Shown here: piece after piece, positions 16,704-25,712 of the stretch
How the letters are laid out: every line of letters begins with the position of its first letter
Numbering within the stretch: position 1 is the first letter of the stretch
DNA from: Paenibacillus rubinfantis
Lineage (GTDB): Bacteria > Bacillota > Bacilli > Paenibacillales > Paenibacillaceae
Length of the DNA stretch: 64,000 nt
Reading direction: 5' to 3'
NCBI RefSeq assembly: GCF_001486505.1
Contig: NZ_LN909066.1
Coordinates: 323,795 to 387,794, forward strand
Notes under the pieces: generated by a model
Databases searched by the model: none
What the model was told of the DNA's origin: nothing
The model's input: only the letters and a program-made list of their open reading frames with translations
Made by a program: the position numbers and the translations under genes

Positions 16704-18896
16704 TTAACGTTTCGCTTTCAGTCGGACCATCTTGCTGCTGAAGTCGCCGCGGACCGAAGCCATGGACAAGCCGGCGCTCATCAAGCGGTCGCCGCCATAC
16801 ACTTCCCCGCTGCCAGCCACTTCATAGTCCTTGGCCGGATCAAGCCCTTGCAGCTTGACGCTGCGCAGTGGACCGTTGGGTTCCGCGAGAACGCGGAAGT
16901 AAAACAGCAGCGCTTCATTCCGATCCGCGCTGACGAACATCCACGCCGTCTCGTTCCCTTCGAACGGGCTTTGCAGACGATACAAATCGCCTTGCTGAAC
17001 CAAGCCGCGAATGTCTTTATACAACGCGATCTGGCCTTTGGCTGTTTCCTTCTCCTCGTCCGTAAACTGGGTGAGATCCAATTCGTAACCAAAATTCCCG
17101 GACATGGCTACGTCCCCTCGGAATGTCAGCGGGGTCGTCCGCTCCACTTGGTGATTCGGCACCGCGGAGACATGTGCGCCCATCGTTGACACCGGATACA
17201 CGATACTGGTCCCGTATTGAATTTTCAACCGCTCCGCTCCATCCGTATCATCGCTGGTCCACGTCTGCGGCATGTAATACAGCATGCCCGGATCAAACCG
17301 ACCGCCGCCGCCGGAGCAGCTCTCGAACAAGATATGCGGGAACTCGCTCGTCAGACGCTCCAGGAGCTCATATAGCCCCAGCATGTAACGGTGAGCAACT
17401 TCTCCCTGCCCTTCCGCTGAGCGGGCTGCCGAACCGATTTCCGTCATGTTCCGGTTCATGTCCCATTTGACATACGTGATCGGCACCGTAGAGAAAATGT
17501 CGCTTAGACGCTCGTATAGGTACTGGCGCACATCGCTGCGCGACATATCCAGGACGAGTTGATCGCGGGCTTCCGTGCGACGCCGTCCCGGGACGTGCAG
17601 GCACCAGTCGGGATGGGCCCGGTACAAATCGCTGTCTGGGGAGACCATTTCCGGCTCGAACCAAAGGCCAAACTGCAGCCCGGTATCCTTGACGCGGCGA
17701 GCCAAATCCGCCAACCCGTCAGGCAGCTTGCGGCGGTCCTCGAACCAGTCGCCCAGCGAGTTGTTATCGCGGTCACGCCGGCCAAACCAACCGTCATCGA
17801 GTACGAACAGCTCAATGCCCAGCTCGCTTCCCGCTTGAGCAATCGCCTCGATTTTGTCGGCGTTGAAATCGAAATACGTCGCTTCCCAGTTGTTGACGAG
17901 AATCGGCCGCTCTTGATCGCGGAATTGCCCGCGGCATAAACGCGTCCGATACAACCGATGATAGGTACGCGACATCCCCCCCAGCCCTTCGGCGGAATAC
18001 ACAAGCACCGCCTCCGGCGTTTGGAAGCGCTCGCCGGGCGCCAGCTTCCAAGTAAAATCAAACGGATTGATCCCGATCGAGACCCGGGTGGTCCCAAATT
18101 GCTCGACCTCGGCTTCGGCCGTGAAGTTACCGCTATAGACCAGGCTGAAGCCGTAAACTTCGCCTTGCTGCTCCGTCGCTTCCGGCCGCAGCAGTGCCAG
18201 GAATGGATTTTGCTGGTGGGAGCTTGAGCCGCGGCGGCTGCTGATCCCAGTCACGCCCGGAGCCAGCCGTCTGCGCTGGACATGGCGCTCACGTGCCCAG
18301 GCGCCGGACAGATACAACGCGTCATAAGAAGCATCCGGGAAGTCGACCGAGGCGCTAAGCGCCCGCTCCAGTTGAATCGGCTCAAGGCTTCCGTTGCTGA
18401 ACCGGGCCGACCGGGCGATGGCGTCAAAATCGGCAAACACCGTGTAGCTTAACACAACGGTGAGACCGGAAATGCGATCCTCCAGTTCCAGCTCCAGTGT
18501 TTCCGCTTCTTGGTCCTGCTCCACATATACGGCAGGCAACCCCTCAAGGGTCGGTTTACCTGGTACGATCCGATGGGAACGGTATGTCAGCTCGGTTGAC
18601 CGGGTTCCGTTGGAGAGCCGCACTTGATAAGCCGGGCTGCGGAAGTCGCTTGTCCCGTATTGCGGGTACTCCTGCGGGAGCGTATCGAGCGAGATCGACT
18701 TATCCTCCGGGATCGGGTTCGGACTGAACGAGGCGCGTTCTTGGAAGGTCAGCAGGTGATCCAGGTTGCTGCCATGACGCAGCTTGGCCCCAAAATAAGC
18801 ATGGGCGGGATACCCGTGAACCAATTGAATCAAGTAACTTGTATTGCGGGAATGCAAATGGAAAAGGCCTTTCGCTTCATCAAAAAAGATAGGCAT
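16704..18896 (-). CDS. Alpha-galactosidase (GH36)
   Basis: A 730-residue cytosolic enzyme of the size of Bacillales GH36 tetrameric alpha-galactosidases, which release galactose from melibiose, raffinose and related sugars. The N-terminal beta-sandwich (about 1-330) precedes the (beta/alpha)8 barrel (NWEATYFDFNADKI, FVLDDGWFGRRDRDNNSLGDW). The nucleophile is Asp479 in VKWDMNRNM and the acid/base is in WTSDDTDG (first Asp is 549); the 70-residue spacing is right for the family. ESCSGGGGRFDPGMLYYMPQ is also conserved. GGGAGG lies 9 nt before the ATG. No transporter is adjacent. In the 134 bp upstream I see only a TATAAT-like -10 without a well-spaced -35. Confidence 0.93.
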   Translation of the reverse strand: MPIFFDEAKGLFHLHSRNTSYLIQLVHGYPAHAYFGAKLRHGSNLDHLLTFQERASFSPNPIPEDKSISLDTLPQEYPQYGTSDFRSPAYQVRLSNGTRSTELTYRSHRIVPGKPTLEGLPAVYVEQDQEAETLELELEDRISGLTVVLSYTVFADFDAIARSARFSNGSLEPIQLERALSASVDFPDASYDALYLSGAWARERHVQRRRLAPGVTGISSRRGSSSHQQNPFLALLRPEATEQQGEVYGFSLVYSGNFTAEAEVEQFGTTRVSIGINPFDFTWKLAPGERFQTPEAVLVYSAEGLGGMSRTYHRLYRTRLCRGQFRDQERPILVNNWEATYFDFNADKIEAIAQAGSELGIELFVLDDGWFGRRDRDNNSLGDWFEDRRKLPDGLADLARRVKDTGLQFGLWFEPEMVSPDSDLYRAHPDWCLHVPGRRRTEARDQLVLDMSRSDVRQYLYERLSDIFSTVPITYVKWDMNRNMTEIGSAARSAEGQGEVAHRYMLGLYELLERLTSEFPHILFESCSGGGGRFDPGMLYYMPQTWTSDDTDGAERLKIQYGTSIVYPVSTMGAHVSAVPNHQVERTTPLTFRGDVAMSGNFGYELDLTQFTDEEKETAKGQIALYKDIRGLVQQGDLYRLQSPFEGNETAWMFVSADRNEALLFYFRVLAEPNGPLRSVKLQGLDPAKDYEVAGSGEVYGGDRLMSAGLSMASVRGDFSSKMVRLKAKR

Positions 18897-19030
18897 TTGG
18901 CGATCCTCCCGGAATGTTCTAATCTGACTTTTTTAGTACGAATCTTCTTCCATTCTACTATCTTATCCAGGAGGAGTAACGAGAATAAAGTGATATTATA
19001 TATGGATTTTTGTGATTTATTCTGCCAAGC

Positions 19031-20800
19031 TTAGAAGTGATCCATCACCCAATTTACCGCGCCGTCAAACGTAAGCTTCGCCCGCTTTACAAGCCCCTCC
19101 CAGCCGGAGAGCCGGTTACTGAACAACACGACTTCGCTTCCATGTGACGAATCCAGCGAAACGATCTCCACGTTCTCAAATACAGCGTCATAGATCCCGT
19201 CCTTCTTCTGCGGATCGCTGGCTTGCGATGCCAAGGTGATCTTCCCGGAGCCGATGGAATCGGCAATCGGTTGCCGATCCAGCAACATCTCGCCGTCTAC
19301 CGTCAGCAAGAGTTCATTTCCCCGCAGCATCACCTCGATGTGCCGAGCATCTTGGATATTGTCCGGAATCTCCGTCTCTTTCGAAGCTCCAGCTGCCGTT
19401 TGCTCCTGCGTATAGACCGAGGCCCGGTTCAGAGCCAGGTCCTCCTCTTTCCACGAAACGGGGGACAACTCCTGCTGGTACAGGAGCTCCGGCATGCGGC
19501 CGGACTCCTTCTGCTCAATCTTTACCGCGTTGTTCTCCATCGTCAATCGGACATAACTTTCGTGCTCACGGTCGTAACGAAGGTAAATCATTTGCTTGCC
19601 GACAACATTGCCAGCAGCGGTTACAGTTACCTTTACATCCTTGACCTCTTCCTTCTGAACAAGCTTGCCGATGCCTTCTGGAGGCGAAGTCAACAGAATC
19701 CGGTTGTCGGCAAACTCCGCGGCTCCTCCGGTTGGATCCCATGCATCTGCCAATGCTTCGTCCCCACGGACAAATTTCACCGATTCTCCGGTGTCCTTGC
19801 GGATTTTCATCAGCAAATGATTGGTTGACCAAGAGGGCTCCGGTTGCACCCGGGTCAAATCGGTCACTTCCTGGTCTTGGTCATTGTAAGAGGTACCCTC
19901 CCGGTTAAAATGCAGCTTAAACATCCGCTCGATGTTAGAAGAATTGGCGGCTGTCACCAGCGGGTTCATCCCTTGGCCAAGCGCATTGGCATGCATGATC
20001 ATATATACGGAAGGAACGTACCCCAGCTTGCTCGAATAAACCTCTTGCATGAAGGTATAGTCTTGATCAATTCGCGCTTCCATCTGCGTGCGGTTCTCAA
20101 CCGGAATCATGTTCTCGTCCCGAAGAAAATCCATCAGATAATGGTTGTAATACGCGACGTTCGCCTTGTCGGTCAGTTCCTTCTCGTCCTTCATCCCCAC
20201 AAACCGTCCGTCCTTATCGAAAATATTGATATAGGTGAGCCGATAACCGTTTGTTCCCATCTCCCAAAATCCGGTTTTCTCCATCTTCAGCATATCCTTC
20301 GGCTGGACGAATTTGCGTTCGCTCTTCCCCATTTTGTCCGCATAGGACAGGAATGTAGCCCTGAAATTGTATTTCCTCAGCAGCGGTTCGGCAAACAAGC
20401 TTGAATCATTACGTCCATCCTCAAAAGCCAAAAACAGCGCTTTATCCGGCAGCGGCGCGCCTTTGCTGTAGAAATCGATCAGGTCTTGCTGGGAGACCGT
20501 CTGGTAACCTTGGTCATGCAGGGCTTTTAACTGCTCGTCCAGCTGACTTTGGGCCATCAGCTTGGCCGTACCGGTCCGTCCGACCCCGAAATAAGACAAG
20601 GCGATAAACCCCTCTTGCTGGCTCCACCCCGATTTATCCGGTTCCACATATTGATGAACGTCAAAAACCGCGTAATAGAGCATGGTGCCCAAGCAGATTA
20701 ATATCGCAGCCTGGAGGATCACCCGGAGGCGTTTTCGGCGGTTCTTGCGACGGACGTTTAAGGCGGTGCTTCTGCTTCGTTTCCGTTTTCGATATCCCAT
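19031..20800 (-). CDS. Membrane-anchored NodB-like deacetylase homologue with C-terminal LamG-like domain
   Basis: A 589-residue protein, last of a four-gene operon. I take the ATG at 20798-20800 (GAGG 9 nt upstream); a GTG 5 codons earlier is possible. The N-terminus is very basic, followed by one transmembrane helix at about 30-47, putting the rest outside. Residues about 65-300 resemble a polysaccharide deacetylase: KALFLAFEDGRND stands where TFDDG is expected, and the metal-binding NHxxxH is replaced by the stretch around GTNGYRLTY. Activity is therefore doubtful. Residues about 360-560 look like a concanavalin/LamG-type carbohydrate-binding sandwich. It may bind or process the polymer made by the upstream synthase. 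Confidence 0.75.
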   Translation of the reverse strand: MGYRKRKRSRSTALNVRRKNRRKRLRVILQAAILICLGTMLYYAVFDVHQYVEPDKSGWSQQEGFIALSYFGVGRTGTAKLMAQSQLDEQLKALHDQGYQTVSQQDLIDFYSKGAPLPDKALFLAFEDGRNDSSLFAEPLLRKYNFRATFLSYADKMGKSERKFVQPKDMLKMEKTGFWEMGTNGYRLTYINIFDKDGRFVGMKDEKELTDKANVAYYNHYLMDFLRDENMIPVENRTQMEARIDQDYTFMQEVYSSKLGYVPSVYMIMHANALGQGMNPLVTAANSSNIERMFKLHFNREGTSYNDQDQEVTDLTRVQPEPSWSTNHLLMKIRKDTGESVKFVRGDEALADAWDPTGGAAEFADNRILLTSPPEGIGKLVQKEEVKDVKVTVTAAGNVVGKQMIYLRYDREHESYVRLTMENNAVKIEQKESGRMPELLYQQELSPVSWKEEDLALNRASVYTQEQTAAGASKETEIPDNIQDARHIEVMLRGNELLLTVDGEMLLDRQPIADSIGSGKITLASQASDPQKKDGIYDAVFENVEIVSLDSSHGSEVVLFSNRLSGWEGLVKRAKLTFDGAVNWVMDHF

Positions 20801-20848
20801 GGCTACCATCCTCACTCCAAACCCATCGATGCTTTAACAAATGCTTAC

Positions 20849-22699
20849 TCAAAAAGGGACATCCGTCCCCTTGGTCTTCTGCTTCCTGCGGGCTTCCTTC
20901 TTACGTTTAGCTTCAACATCCTGCGGCGTTTCCCTCGTCCCCCAGGTGGACTTCCAGAACGTGACCCAGGCCACAGGCATTTGCCACAAGAGAACGAATT
21001 CGTAGAACAAGCAAAAAACAAAACCAAACACCCACAATCGGCTTTTGCGAAACAACAGATGGGCCAAGCTCATCAGCATCGCCATCATCAGCAATCCCGT
21101 CAAGAACGTCCCCGGGAAAATGCCGTATACGGCCGGGACGTAAACGAGATTGTACAGCACAACAATCGGGGCGGCGATCGGAACGATAAGCCCAATGTAG
21201 AAGAACAACGCCATAAATGGCTCTTTCCGCCAAATGAACCCCGCCGCCCGCAGCGATTCGCGCAGCCAGGACCGTTTCCACCGCATCTGCTGCTTCAAGA
21301 AAACGTTCATCCGCGAAGGGACGATCGTGGAGCAGATCGCCGAGTCCTGATAGGCGGTGCGATGCGTCTTTAGAATAAAATTGGTCATGCTCCGGTCATC
21401 GCCAAAGGTCGCCGGTTGACCAAGGAACTTCTGGTTCAGCCAAGCAGCGGCATGTTTCAGAATCAGTTCCTTGCGGTAGCAGGACAACGGACCGGATAAG
21501 CAAGTCACGCTATCGAACCAGGATTCGGCTGCTTTCATAATCCGAAAAGCGATATAATATCGGACGGTTTGCAACTTGGTCACGGTATTCGTATACTTGT
21601 TCTCCACATCCGTGCGTCCGGCGACCCCGCCCATCTTCGGATCCTGAAAGGGTTGGACTAAGTGGCGAATTGCGGTAGGAGCCAGGAAGCTGTCCGAGTC
21701 CACAAACACGACCAAATCGTGCTTGGCCATCTCCACGCCTTTCACCAAAGCGACCCGCTTGCCTCCGTTCTCCTCAAGCACGGCATATTTCAACCGTTCG
21801 CGGGTGGAGAACCGCTCGGCTTCACCGTGAACCAGCTCCACTACGCTCTGTATTCGTGCCGCGGACGCATCCGTCGAACGGTCGTCAACGACGATCACCT
21901 CCAGCTTGTCCAGCGGATAATCCTGATTCATGCAGCTAATGACCGTCCGCTGAATCCAATCCGCTTCGTTAAAACAGGGAATGATAATCGACACGCCCGG
22001 CGTATAGTCCGGATTGATCGGTACATCCCGGTATAACGCACCAAAGAAGTAACGCGTAATCAGGAAGGCCGCCGCAATCAAGCTGTATAGGTATAATACC
22101 AGGTTATATTTAAAATAAATGACGCTTTCGGCGCGCAGCAGAACGATAAAGAGGACCGCCGCCAGCAGCGTCGCGCTGGCTGAGTACACTGAGAACCCCC
22201 AGCGTTTCCGCTGGAGATACGAGGTTAACGGTTCGTCGAATTCGAAGGCAGCCATACGCCGCGTCCCGCCGCCTTCGCCGGGGGTCTCGAAGGTGCGAAC
22301 TACCGTCGCCTTCAACTTCACTTTTCCCTCGAACCCTTCCGGCATCGTACCTGGAGGCAGCTTGAAACGAAGCTTCACTTGGTCTTGTTCCGTCAGACGC
22401 GCTGCCTCCGGCAGCTCGACAAGCACTCCCGTGTAGGAAACGTCCTCGGCTTGACCAACGATCCCCGACTTCTTCCGGCGTCCGTCTGCTAGGATTGTAA
22501 CCGGAAAATTCGCTACATATCGGAGGCCTAGCTGCTGCAGGCTCATACCGGACAACCGCCGGGGCAGCGCCTTGCGGCGGCCTCTCCGGTCCGCCGAGAC
22601 GCGCAGATGCTCGGGATCCGGCACATAGGTGAGCGTTCGTCGATCCTCGCGCGGCAGCGCCATGATCTCTTCCTTTGGTTTGGGCTTCCCTCTAAACAC
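20849..22699 (-). CDS. PilZ-domain processive glycosyltransferase (GT2), exopolysaccharide synthase
   Basis: A 616-residue membrane synthase. The GTG at 22699 has GGGGAG upstream; an ATG 12 codons later with AAGGA is a real alternative. A PilZ-like domain (about 55-165) contains DVSYTG (from Asp86), the D/NxSxxG half of the c-di-GMP motif, but the RxxxR half reads QLGLR. Two helices (about 172-218) precede a GT2 catalytic domain with VVDDRST (Asp272-273), VDSDS (Asp334, Asp336), GDDRS (Asp434-435) and QQMRW (470-474), the set of hyaluronan/cellulose-type processive synthases. Further helices follow at about 495-590 and form the export channel. Polymerisation and secretion by one protein is inferred. 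Confidence 0.85.
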   Translation of the reverse strand: MFRGKPKPKEEIMALPREDRRTLTYVPDPEHLRVSADRRGRRKALPRRLSGMSLQQLGLRYVANFPVTILADGRRKKSGIVGQAEDVSYTGVLVELPEAARLTEQDQVKLRFKLPPGTMPEGFEGKVKLKATVVRTFETPGEGGGTRRMAAFEFDEPLTSYLQRKRWGFSVYSASATLLAAVLFIVLLRAESVIYFKYNLVLYLYSLIAAAFLITRYFFGALYRDVPINPDYTPGVSIIIPCFNEADWIQRTVISCMNQDYPLDKLEVIVVDDRSTDASAARIQSVVELVHGEAERFSTRERLKYAVLEENGGKRVALVKGVEMAKHDLVVFVDSDSFLAPTAIRHLVQPFQDPKMGGVAGRTDVENKYTNTVTKLQTVRYYIAFRIMKAAESWFDSVTCLSGPLSCYRKELILKHAAAWLNQKFLGQPATFGDDRSMTNFILKTHRTAYQDSAICSTIVPSRMNVFLKQQMRWKRSWLRESLRAAGFIWRKEPFMALFFYIGLIVPIAAPIVVLYNLVYVPAVYGIFPGTFLTGLLMMAMLMSLAHLLFRKSRLWVFGFVFCLFYEFVLLWQMPVAWVTFWKSTWGTRETPQDVEAKRKKEARRKQKTKGTDVPF

Positions 22700-22721
22700 G
22701 GTTGCTCCCCTATCCTTTCCT

Positions 22722-24038
22722 TTACAAGCTCCAGTAATGGAAGCCGTTATTCTCGAACCGGCTTCTCGGATAAACGCCCTTCACGTCGAACAGAAGCTTG
22801 GCCTGGTCCTTCCGGAACATGGCCTCCACTTCATGGAGGTGAAGCCCGGCGAAATCGCGGTGCGGCACGGCAAGCACCATCACGTCCAACTCCCGCATGG
22901 CGTCCATCTCGCACAGCTCGATCCCATACTCCTCATAAGCCTCCTGAGGGTCAACGAACGGATCAGCCACCAGCGGAGTGATCCCGTAGTCCTCCAGTTC
23001 CCGGATGATGTCAATCACCTTCGAGTTGCGGATGTCCCGGCAATCCTCTTTGAAGGATAAACCAAGCACACCAACCCGCGAGTGCTTCAAGTCCACCTGC
23101 AGACGAACCATTCGCTTGATGATGTTTTGAGCAACGTATTTTCCCATCCCATCATTGATATGACGTCCGGCCAAAATAATCTTCGAATGATACCCGGCAT
23201 CCTCTGCCTTATAAGTCAGATAATACGGATCAATCCCGATGCAGTGCCCGCCGACCAAACCTGGCCGGAACGGCAGGAAATTCCACTTCGTCCCGGCCGC
23301 CTGCAGCACGGCGTTGGTATCGATGTCCATCTCATGAAACAGCATCGACAGCTCGTTCATAAATGCGATATTGATATCCCGTTGGGCGTTTTCAATGACC
23401 TTGGCCGCCTCCGCGACCTTGATGCTTTCCGCTCGGTGTACCCCGGCATGTACGATCAGCTCATACAGCTTAGCCACGAATTCCACGGCTTCCCGGTCAT
23501 TTCCCGAAACGATCTTAACGATATTCTCCAGCCGATGCTGCTTATCCCCCGGATTAATGCGTTCCGGCGAATAACCCACCTTGAAATCCGGTCCGCAAAC
23601 CAAGCCCGATTCCGATTCCAGCAACGGCACACAAACTTCGTCGGTGACCCCGGGGTACACCGTGGATTCGTAAATGACAACCGCTCCCCGTCGCATGACG
23701 CTTCCCACAAGCTTGCTGGCGTTGCGGACAAATTGCAAATCAGGTACATTCCCGCTGCTTACCGGAGTTGGAACGGTCACAATAAAGCAGTCTGCCTCAC
23801 TTAGCCGCTCCGGGTCCGAGGTAAACTCAACCCCGCAGTTCGCGATCGTTTCGTCTCCGAGATCGCCGGTGGCGTCCTTGCCGCGTAGATAGCCTTCAAC
23901 CTTGCGGACGTTTACGTCAAAGCCGATGACTTTGGTTCTTTGGGCAAACGCGACCGCAATCGGCAGCCCAACGTATCCTAATCCGATGACAGCGATGGCT
24001 GTCTGGCGAGATTTGATGTTCTCAAATAATCGTTCCAT
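22722..24038 (-). CDS. UDP-N-acetylhexosamine 6-dehydrogenase (TviB/WbpO-like)
   Basis: A 438-residue cytosolic NAD-dependent dehydrogenase that oxidises the C6 hydroxyl of a nucleotide sugar to a uronic acid in two steps. The Rossmann start is AVIGLGYVGLPIAVAFA (about 15-31); STVYPGVT and GYSPERINPGD are conserved; the catalytic Cys266 lies in RPGLVGGHCIGIDPYYL. That last motif is the form found in TviB/VipA/WbpO enzymes acting on UDP-GlcNAc or UDP-GalNAc, not the GGSCFPKD form of UDP-glucose dehydrogenases. So UDP-GalNAcA or UDP-GlcNAcA is the probable product. GGAGA precedes the ATG. Gaps to its operon neighbours are 20 and 22 bp. Confidence 0.88.
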   Translation of the reverse strand: MERLFENIKSRQTAIAVIGLGYVGLPIAVAFAQRTKVIGFDVNVRKVEGYLRGKDATGDLGDETIANCGVEFTSDPERLSEADCFIVTVPTPVSSGNVPDLQFVRNASKLVGSVMRRGAVVIYESTVYPGVTDEVCVPLLESESGLVCGPDFKVGYSPERINPGDKQHRLENIVKIVSGNDREAVEFVAKLYELIVHAGVHRAESIKVAEAAKVIENAQRDINIAFMNELSMLFHEMDIDTNAVLQAAGTKWNFLPFRPGLVGGHCIGIDPYYLTYKAEDAGYHSKIILAGRHINDGMGKYVAQNIIKRMVRLQVDLKHSRVGVLGLSFKEDCRDIRNSKVIDIIRELEDYGITPLVADPFVDPQEAYEEYGIELCEMDAMRELDVMVLAVPHRDFAGLHLHEVEAMFRKDQAKLLFDVKGVYPRSRFENNGFHYWSL

Positions 24039-24058
24039 GTTAGTTTTTCTCCGATGTC

Positions 24059-25516
24059 TTAGAATTTGTGCTCTTGAATCAAATCCGCCATTTTCACAAA
24101 GGTATACCCCTTATCCTTCAAGCCTTGAATCACGCGGGGCAGCGCTTCGATCGTATGAATATCGTCCAGCATATGCAATAGAATGACGCTTCCCGGCTGC
24201 GCCTGCTTCATCACACCGTTCACAATATCGTTGGCGCTGTTCGAGGAATCCCAATCCAGCGTGGTTACATCGTAAAGGGCGATATCGGGATAACCTGCAG
24301 CGGCGATGGCTTTCGCCCGTTCGTCGTCGACAACCCCGGTTGGCGGACGGAACAACATCACTGGCTGCTGTTGAATCGCCTCGGTAATGACCTGATGGGC
24401 CTTCACTAAGTCTTCCTGCAGCTCCGCCGGAGTTAACGAGGTCACGACAGGATGGCTATAAGAATGGTTGGCTACATCATGACCGCCTTCGACCATGGCC
24501 CGAGCCAGATTGGGATTCGTTTCGACGCCTTTGGCCCGCAGGAAAAAGGTGGCCGAAACCTGATGCTCCGCCAAGATGTCGAGAATGCGGGTGACGGTTT
24601 TGTCGCTCCCCCAGTCGTCAAAGGTCAACGCAACATGTTTTTGCTGCGTATTCACTTGATAGATCAAGCGGTATTTGGCATTGAGATAATTCGGATTGAG
24701 CTCAGCCGCATCATAACCCGGAATTTGCTCCAGCGGCTTTCGGACACCGCCATGCTCGACCAGCTCGTCCAGCGTGACGAGACGGTAACCGATCTCATCC
24801 GCCGCTTGGGCAATATACCGGATGGACGGAATGATCTCAGGGTTGATATCCGTATTCAGCGAGATGATTCCGCCCCGATGGATATACCGTTTCACGTAAT
24901 CGCCAATCGCTTGGGCTCCTTGCATGTCGCGGTCGCGGGGATTAATGTTGTAGCTCACCACACCCTTCATGCCCAGCTGTGCGGCTACCAGCGGGACCTC
25001 CTCCGGATAATCGCCGGACTTCGTACGAACGTACTTCGGCTTTACCCCAGTCTGTTTCTCAATCACCTCGTTGCTAAGTGCGATTTCCTTATAGATTTGC
25101 TCATATTCCAGATTTTTCAGATCCAGTTGATTTAACGTATTGTTCTCAATCTCATGACCTCGGGCCAGGATCTCAACTGCGATATCCGGCTCCTCTGCTA
25201 CCCTCATCCCGGGCAAAAAGAACGTCGCTTGAATCTCGTTCGCATCCAGCTCGTCCAGCAGCTGAACCATCGTCTCCCGATCTCCCATTCCATTAAAGGT
25301 GAGCGAAAGCTCTTTCTGAGCGGTATACACATACGGAAATTCCAAGCTTTTCTCCCCGGTATATCGCTCGATCACCGGCTTTGGATTAGCTTGTTCTCCG
25401 TTCTCCGCCGCGCCTGTGGTTCTTCCAAGCAGATTGCACCCGGGGGTGAATACGACAAGAAGACTCATGATGATTCCGAAGATCAGCGTAGCGGGTTTGC
25501 AGCTATGGTGTTTCAT
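24059..25516 (-). CDS. Lipoprotein with two NodB-type polysaccharide deacetylase domains
   Basis: The start at 25516 is chosen because AAAGGAG sits 10 nt before this ATG; the protein has 485 residues. A signal peptide ends in TPGC, giving a lipid-anchored extracellular protein. The first NodB domain (about 65-240) is degenerate: LTFNGMGDR replaces TFDDG and GHEIENNTLNQ lacks the histidines. The second (about 285-480) looks complete: LTFDDWGSD (Asp300, Asp301), GGHDVANHSYSH (His351, His355), RPPTG and VILLHMLD. Such enzymes remove N-acetyl groups from polysaccharides outside the cell. First gene of the operon with the dehydrogenase, synthase and NodB-LamG genes. Confidence 0.88.
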   Translation of the reverse strand: MKHHSCKPATLIFGIIMSLLVVFTPGCNLLGRTTGAAENGEQANPKPVIERYTGEKSLEFPYVYTAQKELSLTFNGMGDRETMVQLLDELDANEIQATFFLPGMRVAEEPDIAVEILARGHEIENNTLNQLDLKNLEYEQIYKEIALSNEVIEKQTGVKPKYVRTKSGDYPEEVPLVAAQLGMKGVVSYNINPRDRDMQGAQAIGDYVKRYIHRGGIISLNTDINPEIIPSIRYIAQAADEIGYRLVTLDELVEHGGVRKPLEQIPGYDAAELNPNYLNAKYRLIYQVNTQQKHVALTFDDWGSDKTVTRILDILAEHQVSATFFLRAKGVETNPNLARAMVEGGHDVANHSYSHPVVTSLTPAELQEDLVKAHQVITEAIQQQPVMLFRPPTGVVDDERAKAIAAAGYPDIALYDVTTLDWDSSNSANDIVNGVMKQAQPGSVILLHMLDDIHTIEALPRVIQGLKDKGYTFVKMADLIQEHKF

Positions 25517-25712
25517 GAACGAAACGCTCCTTTTTTCCTGCAAGTCAACCAATGTAATGAATAGGTTAAAAAAGAATTATAGTATAAAACGGGGAGGCCC
25601 ATTGGCCTATTGTACTTTCTGTTTCTGAACAATTTCTGAACATTGAACAAAAAGCGGGCACCTCCCGACTCCGATCCCTCCGGAACCTGGAAATGCCCCC
25701 ATAAATAGCAGC

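Noticed and set aside
25560..25610. Promoter for the exopolysaccharide operon
   Set aside because: TATACT and TATAAT occur on the minus strand, but neither has an acceptable -35 at 16-18 bp, so I do not list it as a feature.
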